Source: Butyricicoccus pullicaecorum (lineage in GTDB: Bacteria; Bacillota; Clostridia; Oscillospirales; Butyricicoccaceae). From it: a DNA stretch of 64,000 bases. The notes below the pieces were generated by a model that worked only from the letters and a program-made list of their open reading frames with translations, was not told the origin of the DNA and ran no database searches. Made by a program: the position numbers and the translations under genes. Positions 1 through 8,998 of this stretch are shown in pieces; within the stretch, counting starts at the first letter, position 1, and each line of letters begins with the position of its first letter. The stretch spans positions 308,642-372,641 of the forward strand of contig JAGZIW010000001.1 of the NCBI GenBank assembly GCA_018366035.1, given 5' to 3'.

Positions 1-676
1 AGAAGCAATTTCAGAAGGAATTTTCTATGGTCTGGAGAAACCGGCAGACACTCTATATGCTGATACTGTTCCTTACTGCGATATAGATTTAAAGCCTTAT
101 GAGTATAGTACAGATACGGCGGCTGCAATGTTAGATAAAGCTGGCTGGGTAATGGGAAGTGACGGCATTCGAGAAAAGAATGGGAAAAAGCTCAAATTGA
201 ACTTGCTCTATAACAGCGACAGTGTAACGGAAAAAACAATTTCCGAATACTTACAGAGTGAGTATTCAAAAATCGGTATTTCTGTAAATATTCATGGTGA
301 AGAAGAACAGTCCTATCGTGACAATATGAAGGCGGGAAACTTTGACATGGTATTTAATATCTGCTGGGGCATGCCTTATGATCCGCAGTCCTCTCTGGCA
401 GCAATGCGGGCACCTGTTTATGGCGATTATGCAGCACAGCTTGGACTGGCTGATAAAAAAGAAATTGATCAGGCGATTACAGATATTCTGACTACTACAG
501 ACGAAACAAAGCGTCAGGAATTGTATGAATTTGTTCTGACTCGCCTGCATGAGGATGCAGTATATATCCCGTTAACGTTTGAGTGCAACAAAGCTCTGTA
601 TACATCTGATCTGCAAGGAGTTCATTTCGGAACAGATCAGTACGATGTTCCTTTCTCGGATATGTATTTTGAGTAA
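1..676 (+). CDS. nikA: Nickel/oligopeptide ABC transporter substrate-binding protein (3' part)
   Basis: The reading frame is open from base 2, so the gene begins upstream of the window and only about 224 C-terminal residues are visible. The fragment reads like lobe II of a family 5 extracellular solute-binding protein: an extended domain with LYNSD, repeated aromatic segments and a terminal YIPLTFECNKALY stretch. It would capture nickel, a metal-chelator complex or a peptide outside the membrane and pass it to the permeases encoded just downstream. Substrate is inferred from the NikBCDE-like neighbours; a peptide or opine substrate cannot be excluded. A strong terminator separates it from the permease genes, which would favour higher expression of the binding protein. 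Confidence 0.8.
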   Translation, partial: EAISEGIFYGLEKPADTLYADTVPYCDIDLKPYEYSTDTAAAMLDKAGWVMGSDGIREKNGKKLKLNLLYNSDSVTEKTISEYLQSEYSKIGISVNIHGEEEQSYRDNMKAGNFDMVFNICWGMPYDPQSSLAAMRAPVYGDYAAQLGLADKKEIDQAITDILTTTDETKRQELYEFVLTRLHEDAVYIPLTFECNKALYTSDLQGVHFGTDQYDVPFSDMYFE

Positions 677-679
677 TCA

Positions 680-716
680 AGAAAGCCGTTTCCGTTTTGG
701 GAACGGCTTTCTTTTA
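680..716 (+). terminator. Intra-operon terminator between nikA and nikB
   Basis: The arms AGAAAGCCGTT and AACGGCTTTCT form a strong stem followed by TTTT, four bases after the nikA stop. It probably acts as a partial terminator so that the binding protein is made in excess over the membrane and ATPase subunits. Confidence 0.8.
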
Positions 717-756
717 GAAAAGAACAGAACCATAATTTTCAGGAAGGAAAATGACA

Positions 757-1695
757 ATGAAACGATATGTGATACGAAGGCTGCTTCTGGCTGTCCCATT
801 ACTATTTGCAATTTCATTTATATGCTTCATGTTTATTAATCTTATTCCATCCAATCCGGCAGAGGTAGCCCTTCGAGTGCAGCAAATGCCTGTAATAACA
901 GAAGAAGCTATTGCAAAGATGGAGGAAATGTTGGGGTTAAACAAACCGTTTTTGGTACGATATTTTGACTGGCTGATTGGCTGCCTGCAAGGTGATTTTG
1001 GAATCAGCTATGTTAATCCTGCCCGGACAGTAGCCGGAGAAATTCTCAGGTCACTGCCTGCGACGCTGCAGCTGGCAGGTGCCTCCTTTGTAATCGTAAT
1101 TATACTGAGTATTCCTATTGGTTTCTTGTGTGCTATATATAAAGATGGATGGTTTGACCGGATCATGTGAGGTGCAGTCTTTATTACGACTGCAATGCCT
1201 CCATATTGGGTGGGGTTATTGCTCATGTGGGCAATTGGAGTAAAGCTTGGATGGCTTCCTACCAATGGAAACGGGACATGGAGGCATCTGATCCTGCCTG
1301 CGTTTACGGTAGGCTTGAGCTATATTTCTACTTACATCAGGCTGATCAGAAATAATATGTTAGAAAACATGAAGCAGGATTACGTGCTTTATGCGAATGT
1401 CAGAGGTTTGCCGCAGAAATCAATTTGGGTAAAACATGTTTTGAAAAATTCGATGCATACATGTATTGTCGCAATGGGAATGAGCATACCACAGCTGATA
1501 TCCGGTACGATTGTGGTTGAGAATGTATTCTCCTGGCCGGGCTTGGGCACCCTGTGCATCAGTTCTATCTTTAACCGGGATTATCCCGTCATCCAAACAT
1601 ATGTATTGCTGATTGGCGTGCTTTTTGTTGTATTTAACCTTTTGTTTGATATTTTGCAGACAGTATCGGACCCGCGCCTCAGAAAGGGGGATTAA
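757..1695 (+). pseudogene. nikB: ABC transporter permease NikB, interrupted by in-frame TGA
   Basis: Inner-membrane permease of a nickel/oligopeptide importer, about 312 residues, with the typical N-terminal MKRYVIRRLL and the C-terminal binding-protein-dependent transport domain. The frame is continuous except for a TGA at 1168-1170, between DRIM and GAVFITTAMPPYWVG. Family proteins usually have a basic residue there, so a CGA-to-TGA change is the simple explanation. Downstream of the stop the frame is clean to the end, which suggests a recent lesion, readthrough or a sequencing error. The ATG at 757 is preferred over 751 because the AGGAAGG at 741-747 is correctly spaced from it. Without NikB the importer should not work. 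Confidence 0.8.
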
Positions 1696-1696
1696 G

Positions 1697-2521
1697 ATGG
1701 CGAAACGTTTTTTCAAAAATAAAACAGCTGTATTTACTACTGCGGTTGTTTTGTTAGTCGCTCTTATAGGAATTTTGGCCCCTGTCATTGCGCCAAATGA
1801 TCCATATGAAACGAATATTATTAATAAGTTTGCCGGATATAGTCTGGAATATCCGCTTGGAACCGATCAGCTGGGAAGATGCGTGTTATCTCGTATGATT
1901 TATGGAATCCGACCTACACTAGGACTTGCCGCTCTAACAATGCTGGGAACAATCGGAATAGGGGCTGTTCTGGGAATCATGGCAGGATATTTTAGAGGGA
2001 TTGTGGAAGAAATCATTATGTGCATCGTTGATGTAATGCTTTCATTCCCTAGTCAGATCATGGTATTTGCTGTGGTAGCACTGCTGGGGGTAAGCGTTCA
2101 GAATGTCATCATTGCAAATGTATTTATTAAATGGGCGTGGTATGCGCGTATGATCCGCACAGGAGTTATGCAGTATCGTGATAAAAACTTTGTGCAATTT
2201 TCGCGCTGCGTCGGTATGCCGGAACGTTTCATTTTATTTCGGCATCTTCTTCCCTCTATTACATCGGATCTGGCCGTTTTGTCTTCTCTGGATATTGGAT
2301 GGGCAATCATCAATATTTCAACCTTATCATTTTTGGGGCTGGGAGTTCAGGCTCCGACACCAGAATGGGGGGCGATGCTCAATGAGGCAAAAGAAGTTCT
2401 AACAAGCAATCCTACACAGATGATTGCTCCGGGAATTGCCATTGTTGCGTTAGTGTGCTGCTTTAATTTAATGGGTGACGCACTGCGGGATGTTTTAGAC
2501 CCAAAGGAGGTGAACGGATGA
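1697..2521 (+). CDS. nikC: ABC transporter permease NikC
   Basis: Second permease subunit, 274 residues, lying one base after nikB. It has an N-terminal membrane anchor (residues about 8-28), the family signature GTDQLGRCVLSRMIYG, further membrane spans and the cytoplasmic EAA-type loop that docks the ATPases, ending in DALRDVLDP. The ATG at 1697 follows AGAAAGGGGG and is preferred to an upstream in-frame start that would lie inside nikB. The stop overlaps nikD by four bases, so translation is likely coupled. It would form the channel with NikB. With nikB broken, this intact gene may now lack a partner. Confidence 0.85.
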   Translation: MAKRFFKNKTAVFTTAVVLLVALIGILAPVIAPNDPYETNIINKFAGYSLEYPLGTDQLGRCVLSRMIYGIRPTLGLAALTMLGTIGIGAVLGIMAGYFRGIVEEIIMCIVDVMLSFPSQIMVFAVVALLGVSVQNVIIANVFIKWAWYARMIRTGVMQYRDKNFVQFSRCVGMPERFILFRHLLPSITSDLAVLSSLDIGWAIINISTLSFLGLGVQAPTPEWGAMLNEAKEVLTSNPTQMIAPGIAIVALVCCFNLMGDALRDVLDPKEVNG

Positions 2522-3357
2522 AGCCGGTGTTAGAAGTCAATCAATTACATGTAGCGTTAAACAGCCGAAAGCGTAATTATGAACTAGTGAAAGGCGTTAC
2601 TTTTTCAGTCATGCCCGGAGAGTGTCTTGGGATTCTTGGGGAATCAGGAAGCGGCAAATCAATGTCAATGAAAGCTACCGTGGGACTTCTGGATAAAAAT
2701 TTTTCTATTTCGGGAAGTGCAAAGTTTCTGGGAGATGAACTAATTGGAAAGAACTCAGAGGAACTTAGAAAACTAAGGGGTGGAAAAATCGGAATGGTAT
2801 TGCAAAATCCCATGACATGTTTTGATCCTCTTTATCGTATTGGAAACCAGATTTCCGAAACCTTTATGGCACATAATACATGGAGCATAAAAGAAATCAA
2901 AGAGCGCTCGATTGATATGCTTTGCAAAATGCAAATCCGGAATCCGGAAGAAGTTTTGGAAAAGTATCCGCATCAGCTCTCAGGAGGCATGTTGCAGCGT
3001 ATTATGATCGGAATCGCTACATCAATGGCACCGTCTCTGCTTATTGCGGATGAGCCAACGACTGCCATTGATGCAATTACGCAGTTTGAGATTTTAAATG
3101 AGTTTTTGAGAATTAAAGAGAATCACAACACAGCCATGATCTTTATTTCCCATGATTTAAACGCAATCTCACGGGTAGCTGATAAAATTGTGGTATTCAA
3201 TCAGGGAATGGTAGTGGATCGGGGAGATTTTCAGCATATTATGCATCATGCATCTGACCGCTACACAAGATTGTTAATCGAAAAGAGGACAGATGTTATG
3301 AAACGATACAAACTGGCCCTGCAGGGAAAGGAGCAGATCCATGTTAAAGCTAGATAA
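2518..3357 (+). CDS. nikD: Nickel/oligopeptide ABC transporter ATPase NikD
   Basis: ATPase subunit of 279 residues energising import from the cytoplasmic face. Walker A GESGSGKS is at about residues 41-48, the ABC signature reads LSGGMLQR and Walker B is LLIADEPT, followed by the switch histidine in FISHDL. The second half contains the oligopeptide/nickel-type extension, but the usual C-terminal cysteine/proline-rich domain of OppD is short. It overlaps nikC by four bases and nikE by 17, consistent with one translational unit. Chromosomal nickel importers and opine-metallophore importers share this architecture, so the substrate remains inferred. Confidence 0.85.
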   Translation: MKPVLEVNQLHVALNSRKRNYELVKGVTFSVMPGECLGILGESGSGKSMSMKATVGLLDKNFSISGSAKFLGDELIGKNSEELRKLRGGKIGMVLQNPMTCFDPLYRIGNQISETFMAHNTWSIKEIKERSIDMLCKMQIRNPEEVLEKYPHQLSGGMLQRIMIGIATSMAPSLLIADEPTTAIDAITQFEILNEFLRIKENHNTAMIFISHDLNAISRVADKIVVFNQGMVVDRGDFQHIMHHASDRYTRLLIEKRTDVMKRYKLALQGKEQIHVKAR

Positions 3358-4135
3358 AATATGCGTAAGCTTCCGCAGTGAAAGGCAGGACAAAATATTT
3401 GGACATACGAAACAGCAGGTTTTGTTTGATGTATCTGTCGAAGTTAAAAAAGGGACTTGCCTAGGTATTCTTGGAGAATCAGGAAGTGGCAAGTCTACTA
3501 TGGGACGTGTTTTGTGCGGCCTTCTCAAACCGGACTCCGGTAAAGTATTATTAAATAACGTTCCGGTATACGCTTCAAAATCCGGACACAAAGAACTCCA
3601 AAACAAATTGAGTATTGTTTTTCAGGATTACACTACATCGGCAAATCCACGGTTTCGTGTCAGTGATATTTTGAAAGAGGGGTTATATGTACGTCAAAGA
3701 AGGGAACCTGCACGCTTTCATTGGGAAAGCGAAATTAACAGGCTGCTGGAACTGGTTGGATTGCCTTCAGATTTTGCAGAGCGGTTTCCTCATGAATTGT
3801 CAGGAGGACAGCTGCAGCGTGTATGCATTGCACGGGCGGTAGCCTGCAATCCGGAAATCATATTATTTGACGAAGCTATTTCCTCGCTGGACGCACATAC
3901 GCAGGTTCAGATTATGGATTTGCTGCTGGAGCTAAAAGAAAAATTGGCTCTCACCTACATTTTCATTACCCACGATTTAACCTCGATCACATATCTTTGT
4001 GATGATGTGCTGTTCTTATATCAGGGTCATGTGACGGAGCATCTTCCTGTAAAACGCATCAATGAAACGAAAGATGCCTATGCAAAAAAATTATTGGAAT
4101 CAATTGTGGTTTTTGATACAGAGGAGGCGGTATGA
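3341..4135 (+). CDS. nikE: Nickel/oligopeptide ABC transporter ATPase NikE
   Basis: Second ATPase, 264 residues, expected to form a heterodimer with NikD. Walker A GESGSGKS is at about residues 45-52, the signature is LSGGQLQR, and Walker B reads IILFDEAIS, where alanine replaces the usual proline after the catalytic glutamate. The switch histidine is in FITHDL. A 17-base overlap with nikD and a four-base overlap with the next gene show tight coupling. The length is typical of NikE/OppF proteins. Confidence 0.85.
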   Translation: MLKLDKICVSFRSERQDKIFGHTKQQVLFDVSVEVKKGTCLGILGESGSGKSTMGRVLCGLLKPDSGKVLLNNVPVYASKSGHKELQNKLSIVFQDYTTSANPRFRVSDILKEGLYVRQRREPARFHWESEINRLLELVGLPSDFAERFPHELSGGQLQRVCIARAVACNPEIILFDEAISSLDAHTQVQIMDLLLELKEKLALTYIFITHDLTSITYLCDDVLFLYQGHVTEHLPVKRINETKDAYAKKLLESIVVFDTEEAV

Positions 4136-5064
4136 TTTTTTGCGGATATGATATAATGCCCGGGCAGAAGAAAAATATAAAAATTCCTGTTCCCGAAGCC
4201 GAAGGGATTAATGCGATTGTTTTTTGTGGCAAGGAACAAGGAAAAACTCTAGTGATTACAGCAGGCGTTCACGGATGCGAGTATGTGGGGATTGAGGCGG
4301 CCAGAAGAATTGGGGAAACAATCGATCCGGCTGAACTGCATGGGAATTTAATACTGGTCCCAGTGTTGAATCTGGAAGGCTTTTTTGAAGGAAGAAAGCA
4401 GGTTGTTCCGGAAGACGGCAAAAATTTAAACCGTGTTTTTCCCGGAACAGTAGATGGAACAATTGCAAGCCGGATTGCATATGCCATAGAAAAAAACATC
4501 TATCCCCATGCGGATTTTCTGATCGATCTGCATAGCGGGGACTGTAATGAATCGTTACAGCCCCTTGTGTTTTGTCCTCATGCCGGAGAACGGGAAATCA
4601 ATTCCCTGTCAATGGAAGGCGCAAAACGGCTGTCTGTGCCATATCGGGTGAGATCTAATGCTCAAAACGGATTGTACAGCTGGGCAGTTCAGCAAAAAAT
4701 CCCTGCTCTTTTAATTGAGCGGGGAGCGAATGGAATATGGTCAGAAGAAGAAATTCTGTCCTGTATTGATGATATTTTTCGAATCATGGATTTTCTTGGA
4801 ATACGAAAAGCCGAATATGAAATGACAGAGCAGATTGAAATCAATGAGGCGGTGTACGAAGAAGCAGAAGCAAACGGCTTTTGGTATCCGAGAGTAACAG
4901 CAGGAAAACAGGTTTATTGTGGAGAAACGCTGGGATATTTTCAGACATATCCGGATAAAAAAATAATAGAGATACGTGCTAAGTTTGATGGCTGTATTTT
5001 ATATCATACGACATCACTTGGTGTAAAATCAGGAGAGTCTTTGATTGCATATGGAAGGGCGTAA
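4132..5064 (+). CDS. Succinylglutamate desuccinylase/aspartoacylase family (M14-type) hydrolase
   Basis: A 310-residue zinc-dependent deacylase or carboxypeptidase-like protein. The metal-binding HxxE is seen as GVHGCE (His47, Glu50) and a second histidine in DLHSGD (about residue 134). The C-terminal half is the usual beta-rich domain of the family. It probably removes an acyl or amino-acyl group from a small molecule. Its four-base overlap with nikE suggests that it processes the imported chelator or peptide. That link is inference; the enzymatic substrate cannot be read from sequence. Confidence 0.7.
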   Translation: MIFCGYDIMPGQKKNIKIPVPEAEGINAIVFCGKEQGKTLVITAGVHGCEYVGIEAARRIGETIDPAELHGNLILVPVLNLEGFFEGRKQVVPEDGKNLNRVFPGTVDGTIASRIAYAIEKNIYPHADFLIDLHSGDCNESLQPLVFCPHAGEREINSLSMEGAKRLSVPYRVRSNAQNGLYSWAVQQKIPALLIERGANGIWSEEEILSCIDDIFRIMDFLGIRKAEYEMTEQIEINEAVYEEAEANGFWYPRVTAGKQVYCGETLGYFQTYPDKKIIEIRAKFDGCILYHTTSLGVKSGESLIAYGRA

Positions 5065-6382
5065 AGATTTCTGGCGGTTAGCTGGCCCAGCCGCAGCTGA
5101 AGGTCTGTTGCTGATGCTGCTTTCCGCTGTTGATTTAATTATGGTCTCATCATTAGGAACAAGAGCCATCGCAGCAGTTAGTATTTTAGGTCAGCCGAGA
5201 ATGGTGATTTTATGCGTATCCCGTTCTTTTGCAGTTGCTATTACTGCCTATATAGCACAAAAAAATGGCGAAAAAGACACTCAGCAGTTTACTGAATTCT
5301 CAAGGCAGTCCCTGATTTTGTCTATTGTTGGGGGCAGTATTTTATGTATGGTCTCTATATATTTTTGTAAACCAATTTTATTCATTGCAGGTGCAAAAAC
5401 AGACTATCTGCATCAGGCAACAGAATATGCAATTCCCATATTTATCAGTCTTGCATTATCTGCACCATCAATTACTTTACATGGAATTTTAGCCGGATTA
5501 GGAGATACAAAAACCGTTTTAAAAGCCAATGTATTTGGAAATACAATCAATATTCTCTGCAATGCAATACTTATCTATGGGATAGGTCCATTTCCCAATA
5601 TGGGAATTTTAGGTGCCGGCATAGGGACGCTGATTGGCACAATGGCTACTCTATGTGTAACACTAACCGTTTTTGCAAAAAAAGAACATATTGCAACACT
5701 ATGTGGACAAGGCAATTGGATTCCACAAAATTCATACTTAAAACAGATTATTCCATTAAGCGGTGGTGTATTGGCAGAGCAGTCTGTTGAACGTGTGGGC
5801 ATGTTTTTGTATTCACGGATGATAGCAGATTTAGGTATTTCCTCGCTGAGTGTCCATAATATTTGTATGGGAATATGTGATATTTATTATAGCTTTTCAC
5901 AAGGAATGGGAAAGGCTAGTCTGATACAGTCTGGTAATGATTATGGAGAAACCGGAGGAATAAAACTAAGAAATATCTGCAAAATCAGCAGAGTAGAAAG
6001 CATCTGGACTTCATTGGCAGCCTGTATTTTACTGATATGCTGCCGGAATATAATATTAGATATGTATCATTTGGATGGCCCTGAATTAGCACTCGGATTA
6101 AATATTATGATTTTGGTAGCACTGGTGAGTTTCCCAGAGGCGCAGGCAATGACACATGCTGGTATTCTGAGGGGACTCGGCTGTATGAGGTATGTTGCAA
6201 AGTATTCTTTGCTTAGTATTGCAATCTTGCGACCTATTATTACCTATCTATTGATTTATCCTTTGGGAATGCAGTTGTATGGAGCTTGGATCGCATTGCT
6301 GTTTGATCAAGTTCTAAGAGCCGCATTTGCAATTATAGGAGTAATTTATTTTTGCAAGCGCAGAGTGCTGCTAGCAAAATGA
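5051..6382 (+). CDS. MATE family efflux transporter
   Basis: A roughly 443-residue multidrug and toxic compound extrusion protein with about twelve hydrophobic segments in two similar halves, each opening with the MATE pattern of a Pro- or Gly-rich first helix. It would export a cationic or metabolite-like compound using a Na+ or H+ gradient. The ATG at 5051 overlaps the previous gene. A TTG at 5045 lies at better distance from AGGAG (5031-5035), so the start is uncertain by two codons. Being last in the nik-like transcription unit, it may export a chelator or by-product of the hydrolase, which is inference. Confidence 0.8.
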   Translation: MEGRKDFWRLAGPAAAEGLLLMLLSAVDLIMVSSLGTRAIAAVSILGQPRMVILCVSRSFAVAITAYIAQKNGEKDTQQFTEFSRQSLILSIVGGSILCMVSIYFCKPILFIAGAKTDYLHQATEYAIPIFISLALSAPSITLHGILAGLGDTKTVLKANVFGNTINILCNAILIYGIGPFPNMGILGAGIGTLIGTMATLCVTLTVFAKKEHIATLCGQGNWIPQNSYLKQIIPLSGGVLAEQSVERVGMFLYSRMIADLGISSLSVHNICMGICDIYYSFSQGMGKASLIQSGNDYGETGGIKLRNICKISRVESIWTSLAACILLICCRNIILDMYHLDGPELALGLNIMILVALVSFPEAQAMTHAGILRGLGCMRYVAKYSLLSIAILRPIITYLLIYPLGMQLYGAWIALLFDQVLRAAFAIIGVIYFCKRRVLLAK

Positions 6383-6494
6383 AAATATCAAATTTTTTGT
6401 CCGTCAAAAAAAAACGGTATCTTGACGGGCTATAAAAACACGCTCATATCCCTGCCCCTTCAAGCTCCGTTTGAGCAAGGAGGGGTATTTTTAT

Positions 6495-6647
6495 GTGTTG
6501 GAATACTATGCTGCTGATCCGAAGCAGCACTATTTATTGAAACCGGATATCTGTGTAACGGTGATTGCTTCAAAAAAGCGTATCCATACAATTGGGGGTA
6601 TTCCGGGCAGCAAGATGAACAATCAGAACATGAAAAACATGAATTAA
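6495..6647 (+). CDS. Small hypothetical ORF at start of the integrative element
   Basis: A 50-codon frame from GTG 6495 (TTG 6498 also possible) containing YYAADPKQHYLLKPD and GGIPGSKMN. I do not recognise the family. The coding-like composition and the GGIPGSKM motif suggest either a short element-encoded protein or the C-terminal stub of a longer gene cut by insertion. An AAGGAGG lies at 6477-6483. A terminator hairpin directly follows the stop, which supports its being a real or formerly real gene end. Confidence 0.35.
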   Translation: MLEYYAADPKQHYLLKPDICVTVIASKKRIHTIGGIPGSKMNNQNMKNMN

Positions 6648-6686
6648 GCGTCTGTATAGACTTTTATGTCTATGCAGGCGCTTTTT
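6646..6686 (+). terminator. Rho-independent terminator
   Basis: The arms AAGCGTCTGTATAGAC and GTCTATGCAGGCGCTT pair with two G-U wobbles around a six-base loop and are followed by TTTTTT. It ends whatever is transcribed through 6.5-6.6 kb and insulates the sigma-like gene. Confidence 0.75.
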
Positions 6687-6771
6687 TGCGCTCTGGTATG
6701 AGTTTATATCACTGCCGGAGTCCACCGCTTGTCCTTCGTTTTCGCATGAATTCGAAAAGGAGGACAAGCCT

Positions 6772-7260
6772 ATGGCAAAGCCATATAAAATTCCAGACTT
6801 CAGAAAATTATATCCGGAGGCCAGCGAAGAAGTGATCGCTGTTTTAAGAACGACGGAACGGAAGATGCAGTATCAGGAGTATGACCTGAAAACAGAAAGA
6901 ACCATGATAGACCCAAAAACCCAGACCGTTCAGATAATCCCAAGCCGTGAGGATTCTTATGAACGCCTGCTAGAACAGGAAGTGCAGTTTGAGGGGGAAA
7001 ATCAGACAGAGGAATCGGTCATCCAGAATATGCAGCTAGAACAGCTGTATAAGGCTCTTTCCCTGCTCTCTGAAGATGAGCAATATCTCATCAGACAGCT
7101 GTTTTTTGAGGAACGGACGGAACGTGATCTGGCGGAAGAATTGAAGATTTACCACAATGCGGTTCACAAACGGAAAAACCGCACCCTAAAAAAAACTCAA
7201 AAATATTTTGGAAAATTTGTGATTCGGGGTGTGCAAAGATTTCTGCCAACGTGGAAATAA
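6772..7260 (+). CDS. Sigma-70 region 4-like regulator of a mobile element
   Basis: A 162-residue protein with an unconserved N-terminal half and a C-terminal helix-turn-helix resembling sigma region 4 (LYKALSLLSEDEQYLIRQLFF, then ERTERDLAEEL and the recognition helix NAVHKRKNRTL). Such small sigma-like proteins sit in Clostridia integrative elements and are thought to switch on the recombination genes. The start follows AAAAGGAGGACAAGCCT, a strong Shine-Dalgarno. The stop is immediately followed by a long untranslated segment that may be processed or read by this factor. Exact target promoters are unknown. Confidence 0.65.
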   Translation: MAKPYKIPDFRKLYPEASEEVIAVLRTTERKMQYQEYDLKTERTMIDPKTQTVQIIPSREDSYERLLEQEVQFEGENQTEESVIQNMQLEQLYKALSLLSEDEQYLIRQLFFEERTERDLAEELKIYHNAVHKRKNRTLKKTQKYFGKFVIRGVQRFLPTWK

Positions 7261-7780
7261 GTGAGAGGACTTATTCTCTCATCTGTTCTTTCAAAAATAC
7301 TGCCGTCAGGCAGTCATATCCGGCAGCATAGATACATTAGCTGTTCAGCCCAAAAGGAAAAGCACCAGAAGGATACGCCAAGACCGCCTGCAGGTAAAAT
7401 ACCTGTCAATACGATCACATCAAAGGTGCAAAGCGGGAAATATCCATTCCAAAGCAGCCTGCGGTGGGCTGCCTGCCATGACCTGAACAGCCTACAATGA
7501 TACTTCCGTCCAGTCACAGCCCCGTGTAAAGCGGGATCACGCAATGAGGGCGGCTCGGAGAGATCCTCGGAGGGGTGAGAATCCCATGACAGTCCCTGAC
7601 CAAGGCCGGTCTGTGTCTGCCGCCCAAGTGATGCATCAGCATCCGGCTTCGGGGAGTAGTGTCGAATAGAAGCCAGAGAAAACGAAGAACAAGTCGTTTT
7701 TCATAACAGAAACTACGGCGGCAGTTCCCTGCCTTCCTGATGATACAGGCATTGCAATGAATTGGAACTGCCGCTGTCCT
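7261..7780 (+). ncRNA. Candidate structured RNA in recombinase element
   Basis: About 520 bases without a convincing gene but with many complementary segments. GGGCGGC (7548-7554) pairs perfectly with GCCGCCC (7619-7625), enclosing a GACC/GGTC hairpin. GCAGCC/GGCTGC brackets a six-base loop near 7455-7475. GAAAACGA pairs with TCGTTTTT around 7677-7700. A 13-base stem (7716-7728 with 7764-7776, one mismatch) closes the 3' end. The segment begins right after the sigma-like gene stop. It could be a cis-regulatory leader for the downstream operon, a trans-acting RNA or a recombination-associated structure. I cannot assign it to a known class; an annotation as ncRNA is inference. Confidence 0.4.
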
Positions 7781-7820
7781 TGTGTTGTGAAACCAAGCAA
7801 AAATAAAGGAGGAAAACAGT

Positions 7821-8216
7821 ATGAATCAGAAAGAAAAGCAAATGGTGGAACGGATCATGGATACGGAAGCAATCGGGTATGCCTATTTGTATCCTGCAGA
7901 CGGAGAGCAACGCAAAGAGTATTTGACTTCAACCACACCGGAAAATCTTGCAAATTTTGTTGGCAGTCATTTCATGGATGCACAGCACATGATTGTAACA
8001 GATATGTTGGATCAGCTGATATTGGATACGGCAGGCGGATTTTTGAATCGGTGTCAAAATCAGAACCTCTGTCGTGAAATCTTAAAATCCCTTGCCCCCA
8101 TCCAGATGGGAGAAGCAGAGTCGGGAGAAATTCTTGCAATAGATAGAGATACAGCAGACGAATATTTCAGAGAAGAAGATCAGGCAGTCACAATGGCGGA
8201 GCTTTCTATGCAGTAA
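7821..8216 (+). CDS. Hypothetical protein of serine-recombinase element
   Basis: A 131-residue acidic protein preceded by AAAGGAGG. It reads as a soluble alpha/beta protein with no membrane span or known catalytic motif. It lies between the structured RNA segment and a MazF-type toxin gene whose start is 12 bases beyond its stop. It could be an element maintenance factor or an unusual antitoxin, but no DNA-binding motif is visible, so I leave the function open. Confidence 0.5.
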   Translation: MNQKEKQMVERIMDTEAIGYAYLYPADGEQRKEYLTSTTPENLANFVGSHFMDAQHMIVTDMLDQLILDTAGGFLNRCQNQNLCREILKSLAPIQMGEAESGEILAIDRDTADEYFREEDQAVTMAELSMQ

Positions 8217-8228
8217 GAGGTGGTACAG

Positions 8229-8588
8229 ATGCAAATAAGAAAAGGTGATATTTTCTATGCGGACCTCTCCCCGGTCATCGGGTGTGAGCAGGGCGGCATT
8301 CGTCCGGTTTTGATCGTTCAGAATAATACCGGCAATAAATACAGCCCGACCGTGATTGTGGCAGCGATTACCGGACGTCGGTTCAAACATCCTCTACCCA
8401 CTCATGTTGCCTTGTATCATGTCAAAGGGCTTCGATATGGATCAGTAGTGTTGTTGGAACAGATACGGACCATTGATGCTTCGAGATTAAGAGAGTACAT
8501 AGGAAGAATAAACCGAAAGGAAATGACGGAGGTAGAGCAGTCTTTGGCAATTAGTTTTGGAATGGAGCAAAGATTAAGGGAAAAATAA
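8229..8588 (+). CDS. Type II toxin-antitoxin system PemK/MazF family toxin
   Basis: A 119-residue MazF/PemK-fold endoribonuclease. The N-terminal RKGDIFYADLSPVIGCEQGGIRPVLIVQN is the family hallmark (GDI..DL.P..G.EQ.G.RP), and TVIVAAIT and QIRTIDASRL follow as in MazF. The toxin would cleave single-stranded mRNA at short sequences in the cytoplasm. The ATG at 8229 follows AGAGGTGG. No MazE-like antitoxin is adjacent; the upstream 131-residue protein is the only candidate. In such elements a lone MazF may stabilise the element or control host growth. Confidence 0.85.
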   Translation: MQIRKGDIFYADLSPVIGCEQGGIRPVLIVQNNTGNKYSPTVIVAAITGRRFKHPLPTHVALYHVKGLRYGSVVLLEQIRTIDASRLREYIGRINRKEMTEVEQSLAISFGMEQRLREK

Positions 8589-8620
8589 GCACGAGATATC
8601 AACAGTCAGGAGGGATGGTT

Positions 8621-8998
8621 ATGCATCAGGAACCAAACGCGTGGATTTATTGCCGTATTGATGCACCGGAAGATGTGCACGGAATGTTGAAAGTACAGAG
8701 GAAACAGCTGATGGATTATGCGGAGCAGATGGGATTTCAGGTGAAGGGATCTTCCACCGATCTGGCAGCCGGAAACAGTGACGTTCTCCCCGGGTGGGAA
8801 TACTTTTTGAAAGGCGCTCCTTTGCAGCAGATAGAAGTTTTGCTGGTACATAACCTGTCACGGATTCATTGGGATACCTGTCAGGCATTGAGGATACTGG
8901 AACAACTTCAAAAGATGGGGATTGCGGTTTATTCTCCGTTGGAGGGAAAATTGAATTTCGGATTCCAATGTATCATCGGAAGAATGGAGGATATATAG
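8621..8998 (+). CDS. Resolvase-like domain protein lacking catalytic serine
   Basis: A 125-residue protein resembling only the N-terminal catalytic domain of serine recombinases. The motif that normally reads YCRVS is YCRID here (Asp14 instead of the nucleophilic Ser). Later LLVHNLSRIHWD takes the place of the usual LTKSISRFARN. It therefore should not cleave DNA. It may dimerise with the true recombinases encoded just downstream and act as a directionality or regulatory factor, which is inference. ATG 8621 is favoured over 8615 because CAGGAGGG overlaps the latter. Confidence 0.55.
   Translation: MHQEPNAWIYCRIDAPEDVHGMLKVQRKQLMDYAEQMGFQVKGSSTDLAAGNSDVLPGWEYFLKGAPLQQIEVLLVHNLSRIHWDTCQALRILEQLQKMGIAVYSPLEGKLNFGFQCIIGRMEDI

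Noticed and set aside
1168..1170. Selenocysteine at the nikB TGA
   Set aside because: No NikB homologue is known to use it, and no SECIS-like stem directly follows; a point mutation is simpler.
7261..7780. Group II intron
   Set aside because: No GTGYG start, no domain V hairpin pattern and no reverse transcriptase gene nearby.
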